DNA of 64,000 bases from Saccharospirillum sp. MSK14-1 (GTDB lineage Bacteria; Pseudomonadota; Gammaproteobacteria; Pseudomonadales; Natronospirillaceae). The notes below the pieces were generated by a model, which saw nothing but the letters and a program-made list of their open reading frames with translations, was not told where the DNA came from and did not search any database. The stretch lies in contig NZ_MIES01000005.1 in NCBI RefSeq assembly GCF_003054965.1, forward strand, positions 19,348 to 83,347, given 5' to 3'. The position numbers were made by a program, and so were the translations under genes. Below are positions 63,999 to 64,000 of this stretch, in pieces. How positions within the stretch are numbered: position 1 is the first letter of the stretch; each line of letters begins with the position of its first letter.

Positions 63999-64000
63999 AA

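Overview
The window is about 64 kb of chromosomal DNA with moderately high GC and dense coding. The gene content points to a free-living, probably marine gammaproteobacterium: PtsP and RppH adjacent, Hsp15 and Hsp33 adjacent, a two-ACT-domain threonine deaminase, a MoxR/Bat operon, cytochrome c5, and a CrbS/CrbR sensor pair beside acs. The layout recalls Oceanospirillales or Pseudomonadales relatives. This taxonomic guess is inference from gene content only. No phage, insertion sequence, CRISPR array or tRNA is visible. The right edge enters an rRNA operon, with 5S rRNA on the minus strand.

Left region, 1-4.9 kb: the tail of an AraC-type regulator and a minus-strand efflux operon (TolC-like, HlyD-like, two ABC-2 permeases) with no ATPase gene visible. 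4.98-13.3 kb: a plus-strand run of nine tightly spaced or overlapping genes. It starts with a GNAT acetyltransferase and a YbaK-type deacylase. It continues with what looks like an uncharacterised biosynthetic operon: KAS III, extended SDR, metallo-beta-lactamase fold protein, F390-synthetase-like adenylating enzyme, ATP-grasp ligase, acyltransferase-like protein and Rieske oxygenase. 13.4-21.7 kb: mostly housekeeping genes (DUF2147, rpiA, ilvA, typA, a hybrid histidine kinase). An orphan gene here is flanked by related repeats. 21.7-28.1 kb: a six-gene MoxR/Bat operon. 28.1-37.2 kb: peroxiredoxin-like, membrane, MetE-family, ArsR-controlled oxidative or small-molecule, antiporter, lipoprotein and helicase genes. 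37.4-48.7 kb: signalling (CheW, CHASE-GGDEF), ptsP-rppH, a HAD phosphatase, imelysin, cysQ, hslR-hslO, a UlaG-like hydrolase, TetR and HlyU. 49.1-60.9 kb: hemH, crbS, crbR, acs, a Lon-family protease, thyA and lgt. 61-64 kb: glutathionyl-hydroquinone reductase, PAS-GGDEF, cytochrome c5 and 5S rRNA.

The most striking feature is in the AT-rich gap between hlyU and hemH (48683-49147). A near-perfect sigma-54 promoter (GG-N10-GC) is followed by three successive stem-loops, and every loop carries overlapping AANAANAA (CA) motifs, eight matches in all. Two TGTTACCGA half-sites exactly 20 bp apart lie about 95-120 bp upstream of the promoter. This is the architecture of the CrcZ/CrcY family of Hfq/Crc-sequestering RNAs of Pseudomonas, which CbrB and sigma-54 activate. 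I read it as a candidate CrcZ-like small RNA in a new genomic context. CA motifs also sit at the translation starts of acs, the MetE-family gene and the DUF2147 gene, making these candidate local targets of carbon catabolite repression. The acetate-responsive crbS-crbR-acs locus begins about 1.3 kb away.
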